A stretch of 64,000 nt of DNA from Mesodorylaimus sp. YZB2_4 (GCA_030248295.1 JASANH010001195.1:62001-126000), one strand, 5' to 3'; positions 25,136 to 39,240 are shown, counted from the first letter of the stretch. Notes: a model not told the origin generated them from the sequence alone. Numbers and translations: made by a program.

Positions 25136-28100
25136 ATGGCACCTGTAGTACGTGTGGTTCCTGAGGATTCCATGTTCGACTCGCCTGATTTGCATATAAC
25201 GGTGGCAGGATTGCGTGCTGGGCAGCTTGTGACAGTGATATGTCTGCTGAAGCCGACTTGTGGGGAGGGAGAGCCATTTGTGTCGTATGCCCATTTCAAA
25301 GCGGATGCCAGTGGAAATGTGGACTGCTCGAGGGATGCTTCGATGGGTGGTCCGTATATCGGTAAGTGTAAAGTGGACCGGACGGCTCACGGTATGTGAT
25401 CTGGGTCCGTTTTTGACTGGGCTGGGCTGCTGGGTGATTCTGTCCTGCTATTGGTTGGTTGTTTTACCACGTGCTCAACTTGGGTATGCATGCTGGGTGT
25501 TAGTTCAACACGATTGCATCCCCACCGAGTGGCACAAACTTGACCCTCCAGAGTCCGAATTGACCGAATTGACGTCTTCACTCGACCCTATAGTAGTATA
25601 CATTTCCCCCGCCATCTACGTCCTGCCTGATTATCGCCTCCTGAGTCTGACGATGGGTGCCTGACCCCCGTCGGACGGATCCTTGGGCCGCGGGGAGCTT
25701 ACGCACTCTGCATGAAGATCATTGTCAGAGCAGCAGTCTAAGACTGGTGAAACATCAACCGGACTGGTTGACGTGCCACTTCTGCCGGCTCACGTACAGT
25801 GAGTACCGTATATTCTAGGTGTGGACCCAGCTGGCCTGCTGTGCTCATCAACTCCGTTAAGCGACAAGAAGGGTGCGGCTTACATGCCCCGCAATGTCGC
25901 CGTCCCTGCCCAATATCATTTTTACGTCATCGATGGCCACACGAAACCAGTCGACCAAATCGAGACACCAGCCGATAATCGATGGGTGCCAAAGTATTCT
26001 GGAAGTAAGACGTGTGTTCTGACTGATGCAGAATGGGATAGCAGTGATTTTGTTTTTTAGTTAGTGGGGTCCTATGCATGGCAAGGTGTCGCCGCCACTG
26101 GCTGCATCCAGACGTTGAACGATTGGAGGTCGAGACCGGTAGAGTTCGAGGAACGTTGTTCTTCCCGAAACGTAAGTCTGGGCACTTGATTGGAAAACAC
26201 TTGTCTTGTGGTACCTGGTGTCCATGAGCTGTAAGCTTCTGCGTGCATCGCACTATGACTTGCGCAACCGGACTTCATTACCTGTTGTGATTACTGTCAT
26301 CTTTGGGGTTCGGCCAAGACACCTCCCGTCGCATGGGCGCACCTCTTGCACCTGCCACATGGATATAGGCACAACATTCTGTGTTCCAGACGCCAGTGCC
26401 CAGAATCGGTGCTCAGCCATCATTGACTTGTATGGTACTCGCGGCGGGATCAACGAACATCGGGCGGCTCTGATGGCTGCTCACGGGTATGCGTCACTTG
26501 CACTAGCTTATTTTCGCTACAAAGATCTGCCCGAGACGCTGGATTCAGACTTGGACTTGGAGTATTTCGAGGTGAGCTAAAACTTCAGTATCACAAGAAT
26601 ATATCACTCCTTTTCTGAACTCCCGCAGGAAACGATCGATTGGCTACTGCAGCTGCCGTACATTCGGAGAGACGGCGTAGCAATTATTGGTTCATCGCTG
26701 GGTGCTGATATAGGGATGCTGGTGGCATGCATATCTGAACGGGTGAGAATCGTGCTGTATGTTTTGGCTATGATTTCTAGCTGCCTTTCTTCCGCTGCTG
26801 TTGCATAGACATGGTTTCTAAAGAGGGTGAAGTAATCTATAACATCGATTTTTGTGACTTTTCTTGGACGCAAAGACTACATAGCAGCGCCTCCATCAAA
26901 ATTGTTGGGAATCATCTCAAAAGACTACCCAGACATCGTTTAGGTGGGTGCTCTACTGTGAAATCGTTCATATTTGGGGTCCCCTGATAAGCCAAACAGG
27001 TACAAGATGCAGGGGTATCAGAGGTAACGGAAACATTGCGACTATGAATCGTATCAGAGGGCGGCTACCTACAGCATACGTACAGTATGTATCATTTTCG
27101 TCTGTGCGAGTCGCTTTGTAAGGGCTTGGGCCCGACCCAAACAAGAAGCCAATATCCGCAAGTGCTTCGCTAAGCAGCCGCACACGAGCAGTCACAAAGA
27201 GACACTGGCACGGACACAATAACAGGAAACAGACAGGCCGCACCCTCGACCCAGACAGTTGGGCACCAAGAAGAGAGGCCGGCGCATATCTTGCTACACT
27301 GGGGTCAACCAAACTGCAGGCTTATTACATCAGCATGGATCCTGAGGGTAAAATATGGTTTCAGGTATGGCACCTGAGCATCACGGTACTTGGGCATCAG
27401 GCCTGAGCATCACTGGCGCATTATCACTTAGCGGTTTCATAGTCCAGCCGCGTCAAACCCGTTACAGCTTGGTTTAGCATGCGCTTGGTTCCGTCTCGCA
27501 CATTTCCCTGGGTAGTATGGGGCATCTATGTCATTTGACCCACCCCACAGACACCCTGCCACGACATTCTATTTGAGTGAAGCCCATGTACTGCAGAGTT
27601 GGGTGCCAAAATACGTTCTCCATTTAGTTATTCCCTCAAATAATCTCCCCGCCGCAGACTCATTAAAATACTTTTCCAATATATTTTTTGAGTATTTGTT
27701 CTGCACAGGTGAAAGCGATGATCTCAATCAACGGCTATCATATGCTCAATGAAATGTGGCCATTCAAGTACGAAAATGCTGTATTGCCATTTCGCAAGTG
27801 AGTTAGGCTCCTTGAAGAACTGACGGTTTTGATAACATCTACGAGAAAGGGAAAAATTTCTGTGGAAAATACGGTGGTGGCATTCGAATATCTAAAGTGA
27901 TTCATCACCTGTGATCTACCCAATAACTGAAGCTGCTAGTTTTTGAGATCAGGCTTTGGTTTTAGAGGAGTATATTCGGCAGAATTTTCAATCAATGGCG
28001 ATGTGGACATGGCTGCATTTCGCGGTAGCTTATCTGATGAACAAGAGTGCATCTATCCGGTAATTAGCCTTAAACATATCCATATGGATCAAAAGAATAA

Positions 28101-29046
28101 GAAGCCACAAAATTTTGTGAATGTTTTTCATGTACAGTTTTTATCCTCATTCCTGATTGCATTTTATGGCGCGACGCAAATGTTAGAAGGAATACAAAAA
28201 ATCTATTAACTTTTCCATTTGTTTGAATGGGGTCATATTGTAAGAGGGGGTTTTTGTAAAGCTCGACTCCGGCCTTGACAATTGAAAATTTTGACCCCCA
28301 TGATCAGGAATCTGGATCTCCCTTAATCTAGCTCTAAATCTTAATTCTGATTTCAGATTGAGAAAAGCAAGGCCTATTTTCTATTTTTCTGCTGCGAATT
28401 AGATCGGAACACGAATGCAGTGCACACTGGTGCAATCATGATGGAACGTCTGCGTGATCACGGGAAGGAAGAACAGGGCGAGATGGTGGTGCTCGTCGGT
28501 GCTGGGCATTTGTTGGAGCCCCCCTACATACCAATGGTTGCTTTGGCCTACAATAAATCTTATGGTGAGCGCTGCCATACTGGCTGGGATATTCTCTGGT
28601 GCCTTGGACTTGGGTTAGTCATGGATGCACTGCACTGTGCAGGCTACCGGGTCAACCAGCTTGTTTGGGGTGGGTGGTAAAGACATTTCTTATGCAGTGT
28701 ATGTCTTCCCCACTCAAATCGAGTTAGAGACATAACATAAGCTACGTACTGATGGCATACTGTACCCGCAATATTCGGTACACACCTACTCATAGCACAC
28801 CCGTGATGAAGGTAACTATATCAGCATCAGATGCCTGGTGTCAAAGTGACAGCATCAGGAAACTGCTATGGTCAGTACGAGCCTCTCTGTTTAGGAGTGC
28901 ACGTGCATTTTGGTGGGGAGCTGAAGGCGCACATGAAGTCTCAGGTGGTCATGTGGAAGAAAACGTTCCAATTCCTGCACCAGTATTTGGGTCCAGCGAT
29001 GCCAATGCGCACACTGGGCAGTCAGAAGGCTGGAAGTCGATTGTAA
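25136..29046 (+). CDS. Peroxisomal acyl-CoA thioesterase/BAAT-family hydrolase, copy B
   Basis: Exons 25136-25361, 25819-26004, 26061-26171, 26390-26571, 26629-26742, 27709-27797, 27966-28059, 28357-28564 and 28895-29046 join in phase to 453 residues. It is a clear paralogue of copy A, with the same exon phases and nearly equal exon lengths. The likely triad is Ser258 (IGSSLGA), Asp350 (CELDRN) and His385 (GAGHLLEPP); the C-terminus is SRL, a peroxisomal signal. Copy B differs by a 56-base intron that splits the counterpart of copy A's exon 2 and by about 14 extra residues there ([14 protein letters not shown]). Start chosen to match copy A (MAPVVRV against MGPVIRV); an in-frame upstream extension to 25049 is not conserved. 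Introns 25362-25818, 26743-27708 and 28565-28894 show nothing further that I recognise. Confidence 0.9.
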
Positions 29047-29840
29047 TTCTGAAGTTATGCAGCTTCGAATGGGGCGCGTACTGTAGGTACAGTTCTGTAT
29101 GTCATGATTTTTACAACAAGTTCCTTAAAGGAGCAAATCATTTAATTCGTGGAAGAATACGCGATATTTCTTTTATCACGTATTCGCGCAAAAACGAAAT
29201 ATCGCAGTGCTGCTTGTAAGCCCCCGCTCAGACATTTGTGAATTTCTGGACTTACATTACAAAGGAGGATTACTGGTATTCGAATATGGCCTGTTTAGAC
29301 ATTCTTAGATGTGGCTGATATTCAATAAGATTTTGGGTGTTGGGTGTTAAATGTCAAATGGCACTCAGTTTGTATTTGACTGTAACCACGATTCCTGTCG
29401 GGGAGGCGTCAACCCCGTTGGTTGATGTTTCAGCCGCAGGTATAGTTGTGAGACGGCCCTGGTACAGTCAGAGGTTATTGCCCTAGAGACTTCGGTCTCT
29501 GCGCTGGTCCGCGACCATTGCACATGTAAAGTAAAAGTTGAAGAGACGCGCCTACGCGAGCCAACCCGAAACTTACTTTTATCATACCAACTGACCAATC
29601 AGCGAGCGCGGAGAGATAACTTGGGCGGATGGATGGCACGGAAAGCTTTGGTTTTTTAGAATATTACACAATGCGTAACAGAAGACCTGATAAGAAGACA
29701 AAACTGCAACAAGAAAGGCAAATTTTCAACTAATCCCTACTATGACTTACACTAACCACGAAAGCAAAAAGTAGAAATCTTACAAAAATTACGTAGCTTC
29801 TTAAGCACATGAGAACAGATCCAGTAACTTGAGCATTTGT
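29047..29840. other. Convergent intergenic region
   Basis: Should hold the 3' UTRs of the thioesterase copy B (plus) and the DUF229 gene (minus). A 10-bp inverted repeat (GCGATATTTC...GAAATATCGC) lies near 29160-29210. No gene recognised. Confidence 0.5.
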
Positions 29841-32800
29841 TCACGGATTCTGTTTCAAACAATAACAATATTTCTTCAAAATACTATCCTTTACGCAATA
29901 CGAAGTATTCTTATAGGCATTATTGCGCTCTATATCTGAATCCATGCTCATGACGCCCGTATCGATGAAATGTTTGACAGTGCCCTCCAGCAAGGCGTCA
30001 CCGGGCCGCGTCCTCACCACTATCCGATAAGAAACGTAGAATCCAGCGGCAGCAACCCGATTCGCCACTTGCGGGTCTCTTATAGTGGCCTGATGCGGGA
30101 GGTAAGCCGAGGATTGTACAATTTCTACTAGCTCCAGACCAGCGCAAGGCGGCTGTTCATGGGCTAATAATTGATTGACTCGTTTGACGAGCACTGTGGC
30201 AGCGCGTTGAACCATTGGTTCGGAAGGAGGAAGCTCAATTTCACTAAAGCAGGGGCAATATTCCTCGGGAATACGGGCTTCGTAACAAGTACGACCTGCA
30301 GGAATAGGACGAAATAAGCTGAGCGCGTAAGGCGGTGCTGACAAACTGGATGTGGGAGATTCCAGATTCTACAAGAAACAGAAGGCTTGTTTTTAGGGCA
30401 TTATCCACAGGTATAAAAGGCTGTAACACCAGAGAAAAACAAGTGTGGGCAAGGGCCGCACGCAGAGAGGATGGGGCGATTTCATAATGAGAACACTTTT
30501 CACGAAACCCAGGGGTAGAGACTGAAACCTCTAGATGAGCAATTCTTGGCCGATTACGCAGGGGGCTGCTGTACCCGTACGCTATGCCCATACATTCTGG
30601 GGGTCTGAATTACATGTAATAGGCATGGGCTACTCTCTCCAGTCCCTGCAGACAGGCTCCCTGAACCAAAGCACTAATAAGGCTGGAGAAAATAGTCCAT
30701 GCCTATTTCACGAGGTCTGTGGACTGCGTGTGTTGGTTCCTGGGCTTGAACCATCCTCTCGTCAACCCTAGTGTGTCCTACGGCTGACCAGGGATTTCAG
30801 TAGAGATGAGTCAGGAAGGGTAATCTTACGGTCAGTTGACAAGTGGGTAGAAAGGAGTACAACAGTGTCTATCTCACTCCTTTTGATCATACAGTTCCTG
30901 CCTGCGCATACTGCGCCTTGCGATCAACTTATCACGATGAGCAAGGGGAAGGGAGCAACCTGTTCGGGTTTGGTCCGCTAACTCCTGTAAATTTGTTACT
31001 CGCCCCTGCTACCCCAGTGGTCTCATGGTCAAGCCAGGTCAGTAATACATGAAGAGCTTTCTGAAGCCTGAAAGATGCAGACCAAAAATTCCAGCTAAAG
31101 TTTCAAAACTATGATAGTCAGCTGGCAGAGCACGGCACAAAATTTTCGATGCCACGAAGCAATGTTATCCATAAAAATTTTGAAGAATTGCCCAAAAGCA
31201 GCGCCTACTTACACTTTATGCCCTCAGATTTCTTCAACTCAAGAAATCGTGGCGAAGCACTTGCAATGCAGCGTGTGTCAGGGCACCCTAAACTATGCAT
31301 TGTATTCTCTGTTTTACACGGTCTTATTACAGAGGAGACATACAATAACCTTAGCCTTGAGTGGGCTTTGAACCCGCGCCTCTCCGACCATTGCTCTAGC
31401 TAACCACCACCCATGTAGGGGCAAGGTCCAAGCGCTGAAAGGGGTAAGATTCGTACGAATTTTCCCAACCAAAAGCATCCTGCTTCGAGGTGACTGCAGA
31501 TTCTCTCTTGCATAAACTTACGTTTTCCAAAATATCAACGAACGTTCCATAAACATCGAATTGTGTAGTCAATCGTTTCCTAGCATTTGTCCGTAAATTT
31601 TGTTCGGCTTTGGGAAATCGCTGCTTAAACCATTCAGGCACGACCATGGACATGAACGGCAGCCGTGCTTCCAATCGACCAATCACCGATTGGCGAATGG
31701 AATCGTATCGATGACCATGATCGCTAAGGATAAATAAGATGGTCCTGTTCAAATAAGATCGTATGGAATGCAAGAATTCAACCGTGTCCCCGTCGGCCAG
31801 TCCGATCGTATTGAGAAAATCGTGAGTCAACGCGCCCCACCAGAGAACCCCAAATAGTTTGTCATTAACGTGTTCGATCAAAAATCGACGAAAATAATCG
31901 AATTGTATTTTATGTTCAGGCACAGTATTGTAACAGAATCCAGTACTTCGTTTTCGTACGAACGAAGCCCAGCTAGCTGTCCAATATGGCCGATCGTAAT
32001 AGTCGAATGGCCGACGTAGGAATCCTTTGCGGACGCCGTAATTAAAACTGTGTATATCGGGCCGATCTTCGGAATATAAAGTATAATAACCCGATCGACT
32101 AAAATTTCGCCACAAATAAGGAGCATAATCGTCAAAATATTGTTCTTCGATTTGACTTAGATCAGCAGCGAATTCGGCCGTTGGCACCGAACGTAGACCC
32201 GTGAACATGGCCAACATATTCACCCATGTATTGTCACCAACCTTCGTGTGACTATCGAACACGATTCCGCTCATATTTCGAACAATATAGGAGTAAGTCA
32301 AAGGCATTTGACGAACCATGTTCGAAAGAGACATGGAATCTATGACCAACACGGCAACGCTGAGAGGTGGGGACGATGAAGGCGCTGAATTTTTGGAAAT
32401 ATCCGAGTCGTATAAAAACGGTTTGGAAGGCCTCGAAATGTTCATCAGATGATAAGAATAGACGGTAACGCGAAGAAATCGACGAACACAGTTGACCTGA
32501 GATAAAAAGTAAAAAACAGCAAGTAGATTTCGATTTAGGCCCCAGATGTGCTGTTGACTCTGCGTAACGACCTGCATTTTGCCCCTCTGCGCTGCATCTG
32601 CGCGCTGTGTGATGCTGGTACAAGAGCGAATGGTTTTGGGCAAGAAGGAAGGATTGGGGCAAAGTGCCCACACAAGGCTACAAGCTGTGATGTATTTTCA
32701 TTCATTCCTGATGAAGTCTTGAGATAGGCAGAAAAGTAAAACACTACAATTATGAATAGTTTATAGATTTTCTCGTTTCCTTGGAGATGTTTCTCACACA

Positions 32801-34159
32801 ACCATCATCGGGCGATGAGAGTGATGCTGGGGTTTAGGTCCTTAGCACATACTCACACTCATGTGCGTGTGGCCGGGTAATAGCGGTAAAATGGCTTATA
32901 AGGGGATGGACAGGATGGCCAGTATTCGGGCTGAGCCCTTCTGCCGGCAGCAGTCCGCCATTTTTTTAGTTGGTCACCGCATCAGATGAGAGTGAAAGAG
33001 TATAAATAATCAATTGAGTGCAGTGTGAAGTGCCTTGTCAATTAGTCACTCGACACAAGCTTTTTCAGTGGCCTCCTGCGGCCGTACCACAAAAATGGGT
33101 AGGGTACTGTAGGTTAAACGTATTAGTGCCGTCCGTAGAGGCTCGTCTGACAATCGATCCACTGCACCGAGCCGCAGCTGAGAGGGTCATGTGTTCAGGG
33201 TGACCATCCATAGGCGAAAAGGTTAAAGGAGGAAGACGTGGTTGGCTTCTTGGCAAAAGCTCTGCCGGCAGTACAGACCCAGTACAGGCGTGGTAACAGA
33301 AGTTCTACCAACAAGGGTAAGGCTTTTAGTGTCAGTAACCCAGGGTATGGGCTACCGCCTCTACCATGGTACTCATCGTCAGGCGCAGGAAGCGGGTAGG
33401 CCATACCAAGGTAAAGACAGACCAAGTGTTACGGCTAGGCCTCCCTGTAATGGTGGGACACAACATAACGTTTTGGTGAGTCCATCTCCGCCCTCTACTT
33501 AATAGTTCTGCCACTGGTGACGGCAACCAATGCGCAGTCCACCCTTATGTTTTCTTGTTGCCTGCTGAAGAAGCATGCATGCACTTACGATGCCCCGAGT
33601 GCATTGACCTACCCATCAGCAGAGAGCCGCGACGATCCTCCCACAGTCCACCTACCTCGACAAATGGGCACCCCATCGACAACGTCTTCTCAAGACGTGT
33701 CCATTCCCCGTACAATACCGAATCATCATCAACACCAGTATTCTGATCGAAACATCGCGCTGAACATTCCAAGTCTTGGTAACCACTTTCTTTCATGGCG
33801 CTTTCATTGATTTTTAAAATTCCTTTCGTATCCAAATACGCCAAATTCCACTGCACTTGTTTACAATGCAATGGATCAGGGTGCGAAATGTATTTCCTGA
33901 TGGAGGCGTCGTACGGGTCCAATTTGGGCACTCGACAGATCGGAATGTTGTGGTCAACGTTGGCATCGGACTGACTTTGGGTGGCGGCGATTCGTTTTTG
34001 TATTTCGTAATAACGAATTAAGTCAGTCGGTAAATTCCAATACGAGACGAATATGTGGTAACAGAAAATAAGGCAAGCCACATTCGCCCAACGATTGTAC
34101 TTCAGTGGTCGACTGGTACGGAACCAGAGGCAACGACGGAATATAGATTTGAATATCAT
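29841..34159 (-). CDS. DUF229 family protein (alkaline-phosphatase-like fold)
   Basis: Minus-strand exons 34159-33656, 32496-31522 and 30368-29841 join in phase 0 to 668 residues, a usual DUF229 length. A short basic N-terminus leads into one signal-anchor helix (ANVACLIFCYHIFVSYW, about 25-41), so this looks like a type II membrane protein with a lumenal or extracellular body. Family landmarks are CRVPKLDPYDASI (N-terminal cysteine segment), LVIDSMSLSNMVRQMP (about 218-233, equivalent of the family's DS-x-S...R-x-MP motif), FNYGVRKGFL, ILSDHGHR (metal-site-like Asp-His) and a Cys-rich end (RTCYEARIPEEYCPC). The family is common in nematodes and arthropods; the substrate is unknown. The introns 30369-31521 and 32497-33655 contain tRNA-like repeat heads. 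Confidence 0.88.
31361..31412 (-). repeat. tRNA-like SINE head in the DUF229 intron
   Basis: Minus strand TGGTTAGCTAGAGCA (31392-31406) resembles an A box and GGTTCAAAGCCC (31363-31374) a B box. The distance between the arms is too short for a full anticodon arm, so this is a degenerate tRNA-derived element. Confidence 0.45.
33120..33205 (-). repeat. tRNA-like repeat in the DUF229 intron
   Basis: Minus strand GCTCGGTGCAGTGGATCGAT near 33155-33175 resembles an A box. No second box is convincing. Confidence 0.3.
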
Positions 34160-35866
34160 CGTAATTTCAATATTTTCTTTAGCATTCCAGGCATTGCGCG
34201 GGAGATTTAAATCTTCAGTTTTGAAAATGAATTCTAAAATGAGACCAAAACGATGATTCTCTGGGAACTACTATCAGATTACATTCGTGTTTTGAAGATT
34301 CTACTCAGGGAAGACTATAAAAAATCAAATGTCAAAGCACTTAAAAATCGCTAATCGAACTAACTAACGACACGTCATCATGATGCAGAGGATGTGTTGG
34401 CAAACACGACCCCATTCCAGTTCCCTCCCCATACACATTTACCGCATTGGTCGATCGATTGGTAACCAAACACGCTGGCCTTAAAGCCGACCCTATTTAA
34501 AAATACAAACAAATTATCTCCTAGCACGCGAAATCACTAAAAATGTTCTACTATGACGTACACGCCATACTTCCTTCCTTGGCACGAGCACGCGCCCGCG
34601 CCCAATGCATCTGCCCAGCAAAATGGGCCAGCACGTTGGTGTCCCGTTTCTGCATAAAGAAAAACCGCCTTACACTGCTTTTCTCATCGCCAGTAGGAAG
34701 ACATTGTTCAGTGAGAATTTGGCAGAGTAGAAGCAGTTGTCTCGTCGTAATCCCGACTACCAGACGGCTCCCCCCTCGTCAACCATGCACCTGGATGGGT
34801 ATTGTGTGGGAGAAATTATTAGTCAGGAGCAGGCGAGGACTCCTCTTACGAATATAGACTGGTTTTTGAAAACTTGCGGTAGTCTGGTACCAGTTGGTCG
34901 GATTATGCGAACTTCCCTTCGACAAACAGTTAACCCCAAGCAGACTGGCGAAACTGATCGTGGGTAGTCCGACGAGTAGCGGGGGGGGGAGGGGGTTTGC
35001 ATAAGCCATGGAAGGTGGGGAATGCGATTTTGAAAAGGTCAGGTAGTATTATATGCGAGTAGTCAGATGCATAAACATTGAACACTTACACTCGAGCGCT
35101 TCTAGTCTTGCGTTCCAGAGATGTAGCTGGGGATAGCGCCCCGCTGATGGTGCTCCCCCACATTTTCAACAAGCTGATGAAGGAAGGTTGAAATAGAACT
35201 GGTTGGGTGTCGGGCTCTGACTGCGGACGCATTACACAAGGTGGTGATATGTTAGGACCTAGTATTCAGCCAATGATTCAGCCTTTGCAGAAGCAGTAGC
35301 CCAGAAATTTGTTGGATTTTAGCTTCGTGCTAAAAAGGGACCCAGGTACTAATCGCTGTTTTATGACAAGCGCTATAAGCTTAACCGAACCAGAAAAAAG
35401 CAAGGAGAGCAGAAATAGAAGCTCTGTAAAGCTCGATGGCACAGCATCGGTTGCTATTATCAAGTTTGATGCCGACACCATTTAGAAATGCTCGTTACTC
35501 TAGGTGGGCGACAAATATTGACGGTGCGCTTTGTTTTCCCTTGCTGCTAGTCCAAATCGAAGGGCCTACTTCCCGTCTTCGAATGTCGAACAAATCAGTG
35601 TCCACTAAAAATCTGTATTGACTGTGAGCTTTCAGCTGTTCTGCTTGAATGCTTTGCTGATGAGAATTGATACCATAGACTGGCTATGCCTGCTGCTCGC
35701 CTGCCTGCATGAGGAAACAAGGCTGCTGGAACTTACTATTGGTACAGATTTTTCGTGGACACTTGTTGGTCTCTCCCTCCTCGACGATTTCATATTTGGA
35801 GATGGCAGAACTAATTACAGGAATAAAGAGAATCAAGCCATTTCTGAGTGATGCATCGCAGTCAAG

Positions 35867-35902
35867 GCCTTGCGGCAGTCTCTTTAAAAACTGCCGCAAG
35901 GC
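35867..35902. repeat. Perfect 13-bp-arm hairpin
   Basis: GCCTTGCGGCAGT (35867-35879) is followed by its exact reverse complement at 35890-35902 across a 10-base AT-rich loop. It resembles an intrinsic-terminator shape but sits in a eukaryotic intergenic region. Confidence 0.75.
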
Positions 35903-38889
35903 TTCGAGGTCAAAACCTCTGGTACGACTAGTTGGGCGGAATCAAGGTACCGCTTTGGACCGATAGCTAGCACTAGCAAGTGTTAGTATCCGGCGTGCAT
36001 CTACAGTAGTTAAGTGTATTTTGAAATAGTCGTCAGGCATTAAATTAGATGATAACATCAATATTGCACCATCGAGCTCCATTGCCTGCATTCCACGCTT
36101 AAAACCTTTGTTTCTTGCACTTACCCAAAAGTTCTTGAAAGTCTGAACCTCAATTAAGGTAAAATAAATGTTTTTACTTCCAAATATAAAAGCGTATAGT
36201 CACATAATAATTCGCTTAAAAGACTTCGAACGTTTCATAATGCATATCGCGAATGACAGCGCTAACTACAAGTCACGCTCGAATGTTTGTTCATCGCGGT
36301 CCTTATCTGTTTGAGATATTTCAACATTTGTGTGTGCCAGCAATAAGAATGTAGGCCGTTGTAAAGCTCTTACGCACGTCCTTAGCCTACAGTCCGATCA
36401 TAAGTCTCTTGAACCTGTTGTGTCAGCGCAGACACCCTAGGTATGTCAGTCTGATCATTGGCCCTACAGTGCAGGTATTATCACTCTATGCATGGCGAGA
36501 CACTACCATGGACCCCCGCTTTTGTATCTTATCATGAGTACACTGAACAGGTTCATAAGAAGAATAACGCGCCTTAAGATGTACCATCATTTCGTGCCTT
36601 GGAAAAAACCATAGAGAACGGAGGAAACATGGACGCTAGCGGCGTAGAAGGGATCTGTGCATAATTGGGCCCGTAAATATTTGACATCGGTGCATGTTCG
36701 AAACATTCCTCGTGTGGGAACCCATATTCTCCCATTGGGGTGTGTGTTTGTACTCGCCAAAAGGATTAGGGGCGTCGCTCTCATCGGCTAATATTTGTGC
36801 CAACTCTGCATTTCCCGACAGATAAGGGAAGAAATATTGGAGAGGGGGGCATTTGACTCTTCTTTCTTTCAGTAAAACAATTTTTAATACAGTGTTTGGT
36901 AAGATTCTCCAAAAAAGTGATGTAATCTGATAAGAAAGTATCTAATGGTTCTGAATTTCAAAAGATTTGGTCCCTTTTCAATACTCTTAGTAATTTTAAA
37001 AGCTCCTGTGTTCAATTTTTAGACACTAGTCCCTCCTTTGGTCGAAAAACCACTCTCTCTGGGATAATGGCTTTGTTCTTGCCTCTCGCACCAGCGTGGT
37101 TTTCTTCGAAGAAATGATTGATAATAAGGTCGGATAACCGCAGAATGGCTGCATCCTCAGCTTTGGATGCAGTATAGTAGAAGGAAAAACTTCCGTAATG
37201 CTGTAAGCATGCCGATAATTCGATTCAAAAGGGCAACTGAAAAGTAAATTTTGGAGAGAGATCAAAACCAAGCAGTCCTTCACTACCGTCAAAGAATTTG
37301 AAATTTTAAAAAGCGCGCGAACTGACAGATGTTAGCTGAACTGAAATTTGCCATATTCACAATTTCACGCACAAAAAGTGAGTGATTGCTGCAGCCCGCG
37401 CAGCTTAAAATTGAAAACGATGGTCAGTGTTTTCTGTACAGTTTCTTTCAGGAGTTGTGATCATACTTGCTACTGGCTCTTCAATGGTTTTTTAGGCGCC
37501 AAATTAAAAAAATGACAAGTTTCAAACACAGTATTCTAAGAGATTCGAAAAAGTTATTTTTAATCAATTTGGTAAAAAGTTTGAAAAGAGAACTAAAAAG
37601 GCAGTAAAGTACTTACAAATCTGATCCTCAGGTCTTCCACTGGCATCGCACTGGCCCGAATAATTGTTTCGTATTGCCACGACCGTGAAACACGTTCCAA
37701 TTAGCCTTTGGTGTACTCTTCCACTATCGAATTTCCTTGTTTGCTGATTTCGTATCGTGAAGTGAAAGCAAACAAGAGGGACGGGGCGAGTGTGTGTTTC
37801 TGCTGTTTGCTGGTTCTAGTATAGCATCTCTTGCCTAGGCCTCTAATTCGATTGATTTTCTCGTGTTACCACGATACCAGCAAGCCGAGCTGACATTTGT
37901 AGCTCAGGGTTACCGACCGTTCAACTTCATGCATTATGGAAGAAAAGCAGCCGACGCCAGCAACTATCATCAGAGCTTGTATGATCGAGAACGCCCACCG
38001 TTCGTTGTTGATGGATAGAGTCCACAGTCGATTTGCATTTTTGTAATGTTCAATAATGAACACATTTTCAAACACAAACGTCACCCGTTACGGCAGGCCT
38101 TTGCACCAGGAATTAGTGTATCCATTTTCTTCTAAATTTCTTTCTGGAACTCCCGCTGCCATTTTATCCAGGTCGGGCCGCACCCACTCGACTTCACCCA
38201 ACTGGTTGAGAAAAGAGAATTAGGAATAGTCGTAATCTCGGCTGTCAGAACGTGAAGAACTACAAATCCTTTCTTCAAGAAAACAATGCATTCAAGGAGA
38301 ACTAGCGGATATTTTAAGCCTGTCATGGCTGTTAACGCTTGCTTCAGTTGTTACTCGACTTTCAGAGTGACAAGCACCTCACCAGGCAGTACTGCTCGGT
38401 CCGTACAGTCCGTAATTCTTGCGAAACTCCTCTAGCAGAAAATTTTTATTTTTTTAAGCAGGCTGAGAAGGGAAGCTTTATCGCAAATATCTTGTGGAGT
38501 CCAAGATATGTATTAGGAGATGGGGTTTTATTGCTATCTTTGATATGACACCATGCCATGGCTGCTTATGCTGGACTAAAAATGACGCTGTGCCTCAGAT
38601 ATAACATGGTGTGTGAGAACTGAGATACATAGGGAACCAATTTTAATACTTCCTGGAAACTGCAGCTCATACAATAATCGAAAATCATGCATTTCCACTG
38701 CGATAGATGTTAACTCTAAATATAAATATACAATACAGTCAACTCCGCTTAACTGCATAGCCTCTGCACCAAAATTTTATATGCAATTAACCGGTTTATT
38801 CCTTTAACCGAAACATCGGATATTTGCATAATATGCATAAATGGATGAGTGGCTAGCTTGGTTTGCTCAAGCACATTATGCTAAATTCA

Positions 38890-39161
38890 GTATTTTCGCA
38901 AAAACTCTCAATGACCATTGTTCCAACAAGCTTTGCTTACTGCCAATGATCCGACTGACTTGGGATTGGGAATATTCCAAACTGTTTCGCGATTTCAGCT
39001 TGACTCAATTGTTGTTCAGACTTATCAATAATCTCAATTTTTTCTTTCAAACTAATCCTTGCGTTTTTTTGCACTATGAATTCGACTGGTCGATGCTGCA
39101 ATGGCAAACGCAAAGATCGACCTTCCAGAAAAGAACTGGAATAGACTATGAATGTTACCAC
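38890..39161 (-). pseudogene. Frameshifted Tigger-like transposase N-terminus
   Basis: The minus strand reads NARISLKEKIEIIDKSEQQL and then SQAEIAKQFGI, the helix-turn-helix start of the CENP-B/Tigger DNA-binding domain. After FGI the frame breaks; in a neighbouring frame the expected continuation SQSQVSRIIGSKQSLLEQW appears (down to about 38900) before a stop. The catalytic DDE domain is absent. It is a dead fragment inside the terminal repeats of the element at 38736-39483. Confidence 0.75.
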
Positions 39162-39240
39162 TAAATGACGGCGTCGATTTTCTAATCTAATCTAGTCTGA
39201 GACTGGAATCGTGGGGAACTGAGAAGCTCGTTATTCGAAT

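Noticed and set aside
31392-31412. Working tRNA gene in the DUF229 intron
   Set aside because: The A- and B-box-like sequences are too close together for an anticodon arm and no acceptor stem can be paired.
35867-35902. Bacterial-type intrinsic terminator
   Set aside because: The hairpin shape fits, but the window is eukaryotic and no gene ends beside it.
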